From the NCBI GenBank assembly GCA_037355855.1, contig CM074769.1, positions 1,922,001 to 1,986,000 on the forward strand: a stretch of DNA of 64,000 nucleotides. The letters are read 5' to 3'. Positions 1 through 11,061 of this stretch are shown one piece after another (positions within the stretch are counted from its first letter, which is position 1; every line of letters begins with the position of its first letter). A model generated the notes under the pieces. That model had not been told where the DNA came from. It saw only the letters and a list, made by a program, of their open reading frames with translations, and ran no database searches. The DNA is from Pseudo-nitzschia pungens. Its lineage: Eukaryota; Bacillariophyta; Bacillariophyceae; Bacillariales; Bacillariaceae. A program made the translations under genes and the position numbers.

Positions 1-360
1 CGCACTTTTCGTAACTATTCGGTGAAATCTAGCTTCACCGAATACGCCGAAACGCCGATACGACTGAGTTGGGATCTCTGTGTTGGGTCGTCCGGTGACC
101 TTCCCTCGTATTCCAAAATTCGGAGCGTCTGTCCCCCGGTTCTACGGGAATGAGCGATTCCCGAAACTAATATGCACATGATGTAATGAGGTTACTTTCG
201 TACTAATTACCAATACCGTTTTGTTTATTTCGGGAAGGACTTATCACTAGCCATAATTTCTGATGCTTTGTTTCTTTGACGAGGTTCACGCCAAAACCCG
301 AACGTAAGAACCCAATCGAGTAGTTCTCTCCGACCCACAACATTGTCATATCAATCGCCA
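1..360. other. Intergenic, with a small perfect inverted repeat
   Basis: I see no gene here. Bases 18-27 and 35-44 are a perfect 10-bp inverted repeat (attcggtgaa / ttcaccgaat) around a 7-base loop. The last 70 bases loosely resemble the DNA just upstream of the intact PARP-like gene (shared ttcacgcc...aaaac block near 287), so they may be the old 5' flank of the pseudogene that follows. Confidence 0.4.
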
Positions 361-1440
361 TGAACAGGAATGATAGCAACCTTCAAGATGTATACCTGGA
401 AGTGCTTTCGGTTGACTTCCGTGGGTGGGCACGAGCTCGGGGGTGGTGTTAGAAAACAGTTCAAGAAATCCCATTGCAAAAAAAAAACGCACGCACGGAG
501 ACTTTGTGTCTATACACAAGCAGCATGGATTGAAAAAAGCGATCACGTTTGGAGCAAAGATCACTCGAAACAAACGTCAGGAAAGGAAACCGTGGTTTGC
601 CGTTCGTTGCCCCCCCCCCCCCCTGAAAGGAAAATCATTGGTGAAATGGGAATCCTGGCAAGACGGCAGAAGTTCTCTCACTATTCTTTGCCTTCTACGG
701 CGCCAGGATCGGCCCACGATGGCATTGCTTGGGGTGCTGGAACTGTGGAAAAGTTGTTGTTAAACCCCGTGAAATCTTTCGAATCAAGAACACGGCTATT
801 TGGACAACAACAATGCCCCCCCCCCCCAATCACCGAATCTAGTGGTAGACTCGGAAAATGAGATTCAATGACGTAAAGGCATGCTAACGTTCAAAGTGCC
901 CGATGCTCGTGTGGGAACACTCTTGGATCCTATTACAAGAATCGCTATCCCGGTAGTCCCGACACCCAGTCGTTTCCATGCTTCAAATGATCACGGCTGG
1001 GAGAGAAAGAAATGGTTCGGAGATAAGGTCGTCATGGCGACGTGTTGTTAGGAAATATGAAGGAGGTAGAAGATAGCATCGCGAAGTTGAAGATTTCCGA
1101 AGAATGGGGACTGGACCAATATTTTCAGGGCGGAGGGCGTGTGGATCAACACACTTACGATCTGATGGAAAAGGCAAAAGTAGCAATGCGAGAAAAGGGA
1201 AGAGCAGAAAAAAGAGCAGAAGAGGCAGAGGAAGAGATGGCTAATCTTATTGAACAATTTAAAATTGCAATGCGGGTTCGAAAGAGAAGAGGAGGCAGAG
1301 AAAAAAGATGGAGATCTAATGGAAAAGACCATGCTAGTAGCGATGCGGGCCAAAGAAGAAGAGACAGGATAAAAATAGATTATCGAATGGAACAGCCAAG
1401 CTAGCGATGCGAGCAAAAGACGAGGCAGAAAAAAAACGTG
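361..1440 (+). pseudogene. Truncated, frame-broken copy of the WWE/PARP gene (N-terminal part only)
   Basis: Translated pieces line up in order with the N-terminal half of the intact gene at 11062-13287. The block from 361 (DVYLEVLSVDFRGWARA) matches its residues 10-30, then GDFVSIHKQHGLKK matches GEFVSIPKKYGLKK, WESWQDG matches WKHWQDG, LPSTAPGSAHDGI matches LPSTIPGSTHDGI, and LKISEEWGLDQYF matches LRVSEEWELQKHL. A stretch rich in Glu, Lys and Ala then matches the start of the coiled coil. The reading frame changes at least three times (stop at 451-453, shifts near 470, 685 and 860-1040), several near runs of A or C (479-488, 609-622, 818-826). Similarity fades near 1440, before the WWE and PARP domains. 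It is a partial duplicate that lost its catalytic end. Some homopolymer shifts could be sequencing errors, but the missing 3' half cannot be. Confidence 0.8.
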
Positions 1441-1807
1441 CATAGAAGAGAATACGAAAAGAAGATTTTTGAAGATAATACTTCTTCTCTGTTGTCTTTC
1501 GATCCAAAAAAAAAAAGACCGCGAAAATGTATTCTTTCGAAAGATTATTTATTTTTGAGAAAAAAAACAAACTGCCATTCGCAAAATGCTTGTAATTATT
1601 ATTTTTACTATGATTTTGTCTATCTCAATAAATCAATATAAGTAAGATACTATACTACTGTTCATCATGCTATGTCATTCCGTCAGCTGTCCCCCACTTT
1701 TACATCCTCCACACTCATTTCTAAGAAAAAACTGGGGCAATGTGAAACAAGAAGATCGTAGGCGAACTTCAATTACTACTAGGCTATCATCTATCTTCAA
1801 AGAGCTA

Positions 1808-1812
1808 CTAGC
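1808..1812. repeat. Left target-site duplication (ctagc)
   Basis: The five bases directly before the left LTR are identical to 7473-7477 directly after the right LTR. A 5-bp duplication is usual for Ty3/gypsy integrases. It fixes the element ends at 1813 and 7472. Confidence 0.9.
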
Positions 1813-2010
1813 TGCCGTGCACCAAAAAAAATTTAATACAGTCACGAGTACACGCGGGACTGGATTAAGGATAAGGATAAAAACAATCAGCGAGCCGATA
1901 GAATCGCCGATCTGGAGAGCTCTTAGAACTGTAGCAAATAGACTAACCAATAGGGCTCACAATTTGCATATCACTACTATTCTAATCACTAGTAGACCCG
2001 GGGTATGGCA
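1813..2010 (+). repeat. Left LTR (198 bp)
   Basis: It begins TGCCGTGCACC and ends GGTATGGCA. It matches the right LTR except for a 9-bp A/T-rich insertion near 1825-1835 and two single-base differences. It should carry the element promoter, but I see no convincing TATA box. Confidence 0.93.
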
Positions 2011-2024
2011 TGATTTTAAAATCA
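2011..2024. promoter_or_regulatory. Perfect 14-bp palindrome where the primer-binding site should be
   Basis: TGATTTTAAAATCA follows the left LTR directly. It is its own reverse complement and does not resemble the usual initiator-Met primer-binding sequence. The primer used by this element is unknown. Confidence 0.5.
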
Positions 2025-2870
2025 AGCTGAGTGCTGACGACCATGAGCAGAGGGGGATCAATTGGCCAAGGCGCCATCGAGACCGAAAAGACTGCTGACA
2101 AATGGAGGCACAGAGAAGCAAAACAGGGAGAAGGATATCCGGTGTCTGCAGCACTAGGAAGACCGACCCCAGCAACTGTTAGTGCCCGGAAAGGGGAACA
2201 ACAGCAGCAACAGTAACACCTGAGTACCTAAGCAGGACCATGGTCGACAACAGAAATAATCGAAAAACACGAAAACATGTGCCGAAAAAGTGACACATAA
2301 ATCAGTGAGTGGAACTAATTGGATCAACACTGAGGGGATGGACAGACCGAAAAAGGTGTGCCAACCAAAACCGAAATATACGGATATCCGGAAAGGTATA
2401 TAATAATACCCAAAACACCACTAATCCCACGGGACAACGGGAAGTGGGACCGGCCCGGCCCGGGGTGACGGCTTAGATTTTTGAGAAGCAACGCCGGGGA
2501 GAACCACGGGAATCGATTCCCACGAAATAGAAAAACAGAACAACCTCCGGAGAACCACAGGATTCCCATGAACTAAAGAGAGAAACAACCCCACCACTGG
2601 ACAAACCAATGGGAAAATCAGTTATAACACGAGTTATCGCGAGAGTGGAGAGCAGTGGAAATCCAGCAAAACAAACTGGAGGGAACTGAGCAATCAATTT
2701 TTGCTCAATTCAACACAAACAGCAAAGATAACAGAAATAGTGTAACTAATTTAAATCTAATAGAAAAACTGATTAACCCACCATGGCAACCAAAGGAAAA
2801 CCAAACTGAAACCCTTTAACATCACTCGGGAGGACTGGCCAGAAGATGCCACGCCGTAAAATGAGTGTAG

Positions 2871-4273
2871 ACAGCGAGCAAGGGTGGTATCGCATTCAGC
2901 GACTACCTGAAAGTTCTCAATGGTACTGAGAGACCAGAACTCTTCATCATCTGGAAGAGAGACTTTGACCAGAAAATTGCTGGCAATGACAAACTCCACG
3001 GAGACCAAAAACTGGACGTCCTACAGAGAATTCTCTCGGGGGAGGCACTAGCCCTTGTCCAGAGGACGCTCGCTCGGACCTTTTTTCTTTTTTTTTTTTT
3101 TCTCATCTCGCCGAACCGAATCACAAGATCCATCACACCAAACGAGTGCAGAAAAAGATCCAAGCAATAGAAAAAAAACAATCGCGATCAAGCCAACATC
3201 CTCTTGTCGATGGGACAGGAGAGGACCAACGACACTCCCACGGGAGCCGCCAAGGAAACGGCAAAGGAAACATCTCCTAACACCGATAAAAGCAAACCAA
3301 ACGCCACGGCGAAATCGGATGGAGGAAACAGAGAACGAGGACATCGACTCCCAATCCCAAAGAGAAAAAAAAAAAAAGAAAAAGGGTCGCAAACGCCCTC
3401 ACCCAGTACTACCAATCCCAGGAGTACCGGAAGGATGTCTTGGAGGAGTGCATGCATGCCCTCAAGCTCAAAATCTTTGGCAATGACACCAACGGAAAGC
3501 GCTCGTACATTGTCCTCCGCAGATTCATGCGAGGAATGCGAGTGGAACTCAAATATGGCATCAGAGCGTGGGCCAATCGAATGGCCGAACTACAGAGCTA
3601 CCTCCCGGAATGCCTCTGGGAATGCGGCAGCGACCAGGTGGAGACGCCAACCAGTTTCACACCAGGAGAAATGAAGGAAATATTGGACTCCAACATGACC
3701 CACTCCCAGCGCGAGAAGCGGGAACACATTGGATGGGACCTCTACACCCACTCCTTTAACACCACTATCGACAAGCTCGAGAACCTGGAAACCACCATCC
3801 GGAAGGAGGCGGAACTCCAGCAACGCATCACCGATCTCGAAAAGAAGAACGGCGGCACCAAGAAGAACCCCAAGGCTGCATCTGGGGGAGGAAACCATCA
3901 CGGGAAGTCCCCTGGCAAAAAGAAGCGCCCTATGGAAAACAGCAACAAACAGCTATGCAAGACCTGTGGCAAGGTCCATGCCGGCAAATGCTGGAAACTA
4001 ACCGGTGGTCCCCCCAAGAAGGGAAAGTTTGACCGGGAAACCATCAACTTGCTCAAGGAGCATTTTGTGGCAAAAGAAGACTCGGACAACGAGCAACATT
4101 CCAAACCCCACTGGGGAAGGAACCTATCAAACCACGAGTACTCTTATGTACTGGCCACGGCCCAAGCTGACCACGAGGTTTCCGACGACGAGATAAACAT
4201 CTCTGAACGCGAACTCAAAGAGTACAGAAGAAAGTACAGAAAGACCTTTAAGAAGAAAGGATCCCACAACTGA
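2871..4273 (+). pseudogene. Retrotransposon gag, N-terminal half disrupted
   Basis: From about 2871 a gag-like stretch reads SDYLKVLNG...ELFIIWKRDF...ILSGEALALVQ in one frame, preceded by an in-frame TAG at 2868-2870 and followed by a stop near 3168. After runs of T (about 3080-3102) and A (about 3364-3378) the frame has changed, and an open frame runs from ALTQYYQSQEYRKDVLEEC to 4273. That C-terminal part is about 280 residues, with a helical, charged core and a CCHC-like knuckle (CKTCGKVHAGKC, near 3955-3990) for RNA binding. It ends in TGA, and pol follows in the same frame with no gap. The homopolymer-associated shifts could be sequence errors; if so, gag would be longer. Confidence 0.75.
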
Positions 4274-7265
4274 ATGGTTGATACCGTCCACACCGGACCC
4301 CGCATCATCAACAGATTTGCGGACGTCTGTGTGGAGGTATTGGACCACAAGGGAAGGGGGAAGATGCTCCGGGGCCTCTTAGACTCTGGCTGCTCCAAAT
4401 CCATCATACTAAGGCAATTTGTCGACTGGCAGGGTGACTCCATCCCCATGAAGGGAATGGGGGAGCTTGCTGACCCGGACAAATGTGAGGCAGTATTCTT
4501 TGCCAACACCCAAAGTCCAATCCTCCAACAAGAGGAAGAAAGGCAAGCCAAAATCCTGGACGCCGATTACTCCAAAGCCGATATAGACGCTATGGTCAAT
4601 GACCTGGAGATCACAGACGCGTCCAAGGAAGCCCTGAAGAAAACACTGAAGAAATTCCCAACTCTCTTCGGAGGAGGATTGGGTCTACTCAAAAATATAG
4701 AACCGGTGTCCATTGAACTCCAACCAGGGGTCAAACCGGTTCGGCAGAGGTACTATTCGGTACCCCATGCCTTTGAACAAGCACTCCGAAAGGAGATCAC
4801 CAGACTCTGTGACATTGGAGTCCTGGAGAAGCTTCCCCATGATGATGATTCACCATGGGCATCTCCTACCTTTTGCCAACCCAAAAAGACAGGGGACATC
4901 CGCGTTCTCACGGACTTCCGAAAGATGAATGCAGCCATCCAACGGAAACCATTTCCACTACCACGGATAGGGGAAACAATCCAAAGACTCCAGAAGTTTA
5001 AGTCAGCTACGGCGCTAGACTTGTCCCAAGGTTACTACACCATTCCCATCTGTAAGGAGAGCCAAAAGATCTGCTCCACCATTCTGCCATGGGGAAAATA
5101 TGCCTACAAGAGATTGGCAATGGGAATTGCGTGTGCACCGGATATCTTCCAATCCGTCATGATGAACCTACTCGGTGATCTGGACTATGTCCTGGTCTAT
5201 ATTGATGATATTCTAATCATTCAACGCGAAGGCGAATCTGAACAGGATCACCTCAACAAAATCGACACAGTCCTACAGAGACTGGATGATGCTGGCTTTC
5301 GGGCCAACCTCCGGAAATCCTTCTTCATGCAAAAAGAAGTGGAATACCTAGGATTTCTATTAACAACAGAGGGCATCCAACCCCAGCCGAAGAAGCTGGA
5401 GGCAATGAAGCGCCTGGAAGCCCCCAAGAATACCAAACAACTCAAGATGTTCCTTGGGATGGTGAATTTCTACAGGGATATGTGGAAGCGACGCTCCCAC
5501 ATCCTAGCCCCCCTAAACAAACTAGCAGGGAAGAAGGGCAAAATGAACTGGTACTGGGGTCCAGCAGAGCAGAAAGCTTTCATGGAGGCGAAACGGATGC
5601 TCGCAGATGAAGCGAAACTCGCATTCCCGGACTTTACAAAACCATTTCATCTCTACTCAGACGCCAGCGACAGGCAACTGGGAGCAACTGTATGCCAAGA
5701 TGGCAAGCCCCTTGGTTTCTACACCCGGAAGCTGAACTCGGCGCAGCTCAACTACACTGTTGGAGAGAAAGAACTCCTGGGCATAGTAGAAGGCCTAAAG
5801 GCATTCGAGGGAATCCTACGAGGACAAGATGTGACTATTCACACAGACCACCTTAACCTGCTCTATCAGCAGATGCCCACCCAAAGGATGGTCCGGTGGA
5901 GACTCCTCATGGAGGAGTTCCACCCAGTAGCCAAGCACGTTGCTGGCAAAGACAATGATGCAGCAGACGCGCTCTCGCGATTGGATATCACTGATGATCC
6001 AGCAGACACAGTCGAATGGCTACCACCGAATAAGCCCCTCACCTACGCGGATGAGGAAGAGCACCTCCGGCAGCTCCTATTCCCACTTGGGGAATACCCG
6101 GAAGAATTCCAGGGCAATAGTGCATTCCCACTTGCCCCAGACATGATCCAGTTCTACCAACAAAAGGACACAGGAATCATGAGTGCTCTGGAAAAAGACA
6201 ACCGACTGACCACCAAAATGGTGGAAGGTTACAGTCTAGTCCACAAAGAAGGAAAGATCCTGATCCCGGACAAACTCAAAGATAGAGTTATGGAATGGTA
6301 CCACAGCATGCTGGTCCATCCCGGAGAAAAGAGAATGGAACAGAGCATTCGCTCAGTGTTCACCTGGAAAGGCCTACGAAAGGACGTCCAGGACCTCTGT
6401 AAACACTGCCACACGTGTCAGATGTTCAAAAAGAGTGGCCGGAAGAAGTATGGACTACTACCGGAGAAAGCAGTTGAGGTTACCAAATGGCAGAGGGTCA
6501 ATGTGGACCTCTGGGGACCTGCAACTGTCCACAATAAAAATGGTAAAGACTACCACATCCATGTTCTCACCATGGTGGACCCAGTAACCGGATGGTTTGA
6601 ATTGGCCCACCTGAAGGACTCGCCAAACGCAGCAGAAACTCAACGATTGTTGGACAGTACTTGGCTAGCACGATATCCGCGCCCAAAGGAAATTGGCTTT
6701 GACGGCGGGAGTGAGTTCAAAGCAGAGTTCAAGGAGCTCTGTGACAACATGGGGATGAAAAGAAAGCCCAGTGGCGCTTGGAACCCACAGTCCAACTCAG
6801 TGCTGGAAAGAATCCACCAGGTCCTGAAGGACTGCCTATTGTCCTTTAACCTGGAGCAAAGAGATCTCCACGAGAAGGACCCTTTTGAGGAATTCACCAC
6901 CAAGGCAGCGTACGCCATCAGAAGTGCCATCCACACCACTGGTGTTTGGAAGGGACATGTTTATGCCCGTGAATTTCCCAGTGGATTGGGAAGCAATCCA
7001 AGCAAGGAAACAAAAGAGTATCCACAAGAGCAACATCAGGGAGAATCGCAAGAGGATCCCCCATACCTATAAGGAAGGAGACTATGTCACCCTGGAAAGG
7101 AAGGGCATTATTCCAAAACTATCCTTCCCACGGCAAGGACCTTACAAGGTACTCAAGGTCCACGACAATGGAACTGTAACTATCGAAACTGCTCCCTTTG
7201 TAACCGACCGGGTTAATATTAGGAGAGTCCATCCCTATTATTGCAGGGATCCCATTAAACCGTAA
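4274..7265 (+). pseudogene. Retrotransposon pol: protease remnant, RT, RNase H, integrase (frameshifted)
   Basis: The first frame runs 4274-7072 (932 codons). An aspartic-protease motif LLDSGCSKS lies near residue 35, but only about 60 residues follow before the linker to RT, so much of the protease seems to be missing. RT shows the LDLSQGYY block and the catalytic YIDD (near 5200). RNase H has HLYSDASD, a conserved Glu and IHTDH. Integrase has the HHCC finger (YHSMLVHPG...CKHCHTCQ) and the D, D, E triad (VDLWGP, FDGGSEF, SVLERIHQ). Near 6943 the frame shifts by one; the rest of integrase continues in another frame to TAA at 7263-7265 with a GPYKVLKVHDNGTV barrel-like C-terminus. The first frame instead ends in unrelated residues at 7072. 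RT and RNase H look intact; the whole polyprotein is not. Confidence 0.9.
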
Positions 7266-7283
7266 CAGTACCATGGAGGAGTA

Positions 7284-7472
7284 TGCCGTGCACCAAAATA
7301 CAGTCACGAGTACACGCGGGAATGGATTAAGGATAAGGATAAAAACAATCGGCGAGCCGATAGAATCGCCGATCTGGAGAGCTCTTAGAACTGTAGCAAA
7401 TAGACTAACCAATAGGGCTCACAATTTGCATATCACTACTATTCTAATCACTAGTAGACCCGGGGTATGGCA
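7284..7472 (+). repeat. Right LTR (189 bp)
   Basis: Direct repeat of the left LTR, TG...CA, about 99% identical outside one 9-bp indel. It is preceded by a short purine-rich stretch (ggaggagta, 7276-7283 region) that may serve as the polypurine tract. Confidence 0.93.
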
Positions 7473-9221
7473 CTAGCTACTAGGTATGGTCAAGACCCAA
7501 ATAAATCAAAAGTTTTATCTTCATAACAAAGATAGCTACTAGTAGTACTAGCAGGTAGCAGTAGTACTACTCTACTAGCTAGAGAAGTACTTGTAGCCTA
7601 GTTGATGTGCCATAAAACTAAAGAATAAATCATAGGAAAGAAAAGGGAAGAAACAAATTGATATCTAGCTTTGCACATGTAGTAGGGAGTTATCTCTCTA
7701 TACAAATCTAGATAGACAAGAGCCGAGGTTAATAAAAAATAATAAGTTTTCTTATTATTGGCAAGATGTCCAAGAAGTTTGTAGTAGTAGTAGTAGTAGT
7801 AGTAGTACCACTAGTACCAGTACTAGAGGAAAACACAGTTGTACTACAAGTATATTCATCACTCAAATAATGATTGTTCCTAAAAAGCAACACAGCAGTT
7901 GCTCTTGGGACCTTCTAATCCACAAATTGGCTGGATGAAGTAAAAGATTCAGGCTTGGTCAAAGAAGAAGCTTACCACTTCATGGGGAAAGTATAACTAG
8001 GATGTCATTTGAGAGTAGGAAATAAAGCAGTGTGCCGACATGCGTGACCTTTGGGTGGGAGCAGTAAAATCAAGTCCTTAAAAAAATGAACCCTACATGG
8101 AAAGGCCATAGCAAGAAGTCCAGGTGCTTGCCACACACACCTACTGCAGCACCAGTAGTATACATTGCCACTTCTTCCACCATTATCCTACAAGATGCTG
8201 CAGTGGTACTACTATTAGCAAAGATGATGCTGGACAGGTAAACTGCTCAACATTTTATGAAAGATAGTAGTTTATACGAGCCATGCCTGGCAGTTGGTTT
8301 TTTTACTATATCATTAGTGAACAAGAAAATTGAGCCCCACCTTCAACAGTACTAGTAGTTGCAATATTTTTCATCTGACAATCTTTAATATGGCATTGTT
8401 TTTCCTTATCCATCATTTAATTCTCGTCTCCCCTGCAATACTGTACTACTAGTCTCATGCACTCATTTGGACTCCAACTTGATGGATGCATCATAATGGC
8501 ACTGGAGGTGTCAGGTGCTATGTCCCTGGATTCTTTCCTATCATTTTTTACTGGTGCTGAGACGACATACGGTGGTCATTATGATGTAGAAAAGTTCTTA
8601 TGTCTGCCTGACATTTTTGAACAATGAGGTAATGCCGGTGGTGGCAGGAACACCAATTCCAATTACACAGCAGTACTACTAGTACTACTAGTACTACTAT
8701 TAGCCCCAGTGGTTCAGCGTGGTAGGTTCCATGAAACTTTGGCTATCTTGAGAAATCGTTTGGTAAGTTCACACCTGAAACTTGAAACTGGACCATGACC
8801 TTCAATGAGGCTGATCTTCAGTAAGGAGTTAGTACATGCAGTAGGAGTATTCAAAACCCAAACGAACTACTAGGGAATTCCTATCAGCTGATCCCCCCCA
8901 TTTTTAATCAGATTAACTCAGGGAGTTAATGTGGAATTGACGCAAACTCAGAAAATTCTCTAGAACTCAATTTGAATGTAATTTAGTGTACGATCTAGTC
9001 TTCTTTTTTTTGACATGGACACACCTCTTCTTGTTCTAATTTTGACAAGGACCATGGTGGTTGCCCAAATCCTGTTGCAACAGCTCCTTTGAACCCATTT
9101 CTCTTGTCCAGAGCAACCCTTGCATCCAGAGTGCATTTGAGCCTTTTTTCTGCTGAAAAATTGACCTTGGAAAGTGATTTTTTGAACTGCTTCTGATTTC
9201 GCTGACAACAACAATGAGAAT
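7473..9221. other. Intergenic repeat-rich DNA
   Basis: I find no supportable gene. The first five bases are the right target-site duplication. The stretch is A/T-rich and full of ACTAGT/GTACTA-type words: a pure (GTA)9 microsatellite at 7781-7807 and tandem actactagt units near 8670-8700. Bases near 8769-8792 (cacctgaaacttgaaactgg) closely resemble DNA upstream of the PARP-like gene near 10908-10930. This suggests an older duplication or a dispersed element. Confidence 0.5.
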
Positions 9222-10341
9222 TTGACAATCCAACAATCTGACAATTCCACTATGGTGAATGGTAATCCCCTGAAGAGCAATAAGGTCCAGCCTCCTCGCC
9301 AAACTCCTAGATATGCCACTAATATTGAGGTTCCTATCCCTAGAAATGGAGGGAATGACTATTCTGAAGACACGAGGGGACACACTGTCGTGAGATACAA
9401 GGAAATTGGAAAGAATATCAACAATATCGAGACTCTTCCACATGCGTCAACTGCCAAACACTACAACAGACGGATCAGAGAGTTGGGAAGAAACGTTAGA
9501 ATGAGACACACTGGAAATAAGCTGATGGAAGGGATCCAAGGATATCCAACAATGTTCTTGCTTGCTGTATGCTGGAAGATCTATCCAAAGGCAACGAGGT
9601 ATGAGTGTATTGCATTCCTCTGGAGATCCTACAGCAGATACTTACCTGTCCTGCGGGTGAATTCCCTCAAGGATATCACAGAAGCACCAGAGAATGCGAT
9701 TGGAATGAAAACCAGAGAATGCGATTGGAATGAAAAGAGGTCTACAACAGCAAATCAAGCCTTCACTTTCCGCAATTGATACAAGTGCATTCCGATACAT
9801 AGGGACAATATGATTGATGTGGATGAAGCAGGAGTTAAGCTGGAAAACACAAATAGGAGAATGTGGAAAACATCAATTTGTGGGTGAGTGCGCCAGCGAG
9901 GGAACTATGGCCATGGTATAAATCATATTCTCGAGATGGCAATCAGCGGGGATCCTGAGGGATGTCGCTAGGTTAGATTTGATACAACAGGGACTGACGC
10001 TATGTTCTTTGCTGCTTTCATTGAGAGCATCCTGGAATCCCTGCCACTGGGTGTGGATGGCAATAGAAAGTGCTTTATCATGGACAATTTGCTGGCTCAC
10101 CACAATCCATTGACGCTGGGTGCAATTCTAGCTGCAGGGCACCAATTTGTGTTCTGTGCCCCTTATTATCCAGTGGATGGACCCATTGAGTACGTATTCA
10201 ATACAATTGAAATGGCGTTGAGCTAAAAGATGTACCATATCCTCTCTGGTATAGCGCAGCTCCAACAAGAGTTGTATACACCAATTATTTGGGGAATCCC
10301 TGAGTTCGTCAACTACTTTGCGAACGTGGGGTATGCTAACT
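9222..10341 (+). pseudogene. Decayed DDE transposase (IS630/Tc1-mariner-like)
   Basis: Fragments in several frames give the three acidic blocks of a DDE_3-type transposase in order: MIDVDEAGVKLE near 9810, FIMDNLLAHHNP near 10075, and APYYPVDGPIEYVFNTIE near 10160-10210. Such enzymes cut and paste DNA between TA-flanked inverted repeats. The upstream 185-codon stretch (9222-9779) should hold the DNA-binding region. Lesions are many: a stop at 9777-9779, frame changes at 9780-10000, and an in-frame TAA at 10224-10226 after which family-like sequence continues to 10341. A 25-bp tandem duplication (9686-9710 and 9711-9735) adds another break. I could not identify terminal inverted repeats. Confidence 0.75.
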
Positions 10342-11061
10342 GAGCAAGCGACGTTTATTGTCGAGTCTCCAGCACCATTGTCGATTGTCGAGTCTCCAGC
10401 ACCATTGTTGATTTTCGATTTGGTGTTTAGTGGATTGCTTTTGCAATTTGCAAATTGCAAAAATAGAAATAATGAATTAGTAGTGTTGCTCCGTTTATCT
10501 GTAATAGGTTCTCGATTGTACCCCAATAGCGTTGCTGGCAGTCAATCACTCCCTTGTCACTCCCACGTCTAAGTATCGAACACTTATGGGATGATTCTAT
10601 TATATTCATCTCCATTGGTGGTGGATATCGAACATAGGTAAGGTTTACGCGACTAGAAAAGCAACCTTGGACGTCCAGATGGTGGGATCCAAGTATAGAA
10701 GAACTGATGGGATTGAAGACCGACGTGCTTGTAATCTGATAGGTTAGAGTTGTCTTTAGTTATTACGTATTCATTTACAGGGGTGTATATCGAACATATA
10801 GTATCATATATAGTACATTATGTTACATGAAAACCGGAAACAATCAAAATCAACAATTTTTGATCTTACCGTACAAACAGTAAATTACGATGATCCTTAC
10901 TGAGAGCTTCACGCCTAAAACTTGAAACTGAACTTCGCAAACTTCCACGAGGTACCGTACGGTACGTGTACCGGTTTACTCTCCGAAGAACCCAAACGAA
11001 TGAATGGATCAAAAGTTGATATCTCTTACGCAGCGAGTTCCACAAAAGTGTCAAATCAACC
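10342..11061. other. Intergenic, upstream of the PARP-like gene
   Basis: No gene is seen. There is a 27-bp-period tandem repeat (unit attgtcgagtctccagcacc, starting at 10357 and 10384). The word tatcgaaca recurs near 10574, 10627 and 10789. A GTAC-rich patch (about 10952-10976) lies roughly 90 bases before the PARP-like start, where a promoter would be expected. Confidence 0.4.

Larger units (their letters stand above)
1813..7472 (+). mobile_element. Ty3/gypsy-type LTR retrotransposon, about 5.66 kb
   Basis: The element is bounded by direct LTRs starting TG and ending CA, with a 5-bp target duplication (ctagc). The interior order is gag (zinc knuckle), protease remnant, reverse transcriptase, RNase H, integrase; integrase after RNase H places it in Ty3/gypsy. 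The LTRs differ by only two substitutions and one 9-bp indel, so insertion is recent. The 5' leader before gag-like coding is about 860 bp with no clear product. No chromodomain is seen at the integrase C-terminus. Several coding lesions (see gag and pol) suggest this copy depends on a relative to move. Confidence 0.93.

Noticed and set aside
7200..7265. Chromodomain at the integrase C-terminus
   Set aside because: After the GPYKVLKVHDNGTV barrel-like segment only about 30 residues remain and none resemble a chromodomain.
7781..7830. CRISPR-like array or centromeric satellite from regularly spaced tags
   Set aside because: It is a plain (GTA)n microsatellite with scattered related words; there are no spacers and the DNA is eukaryotic.
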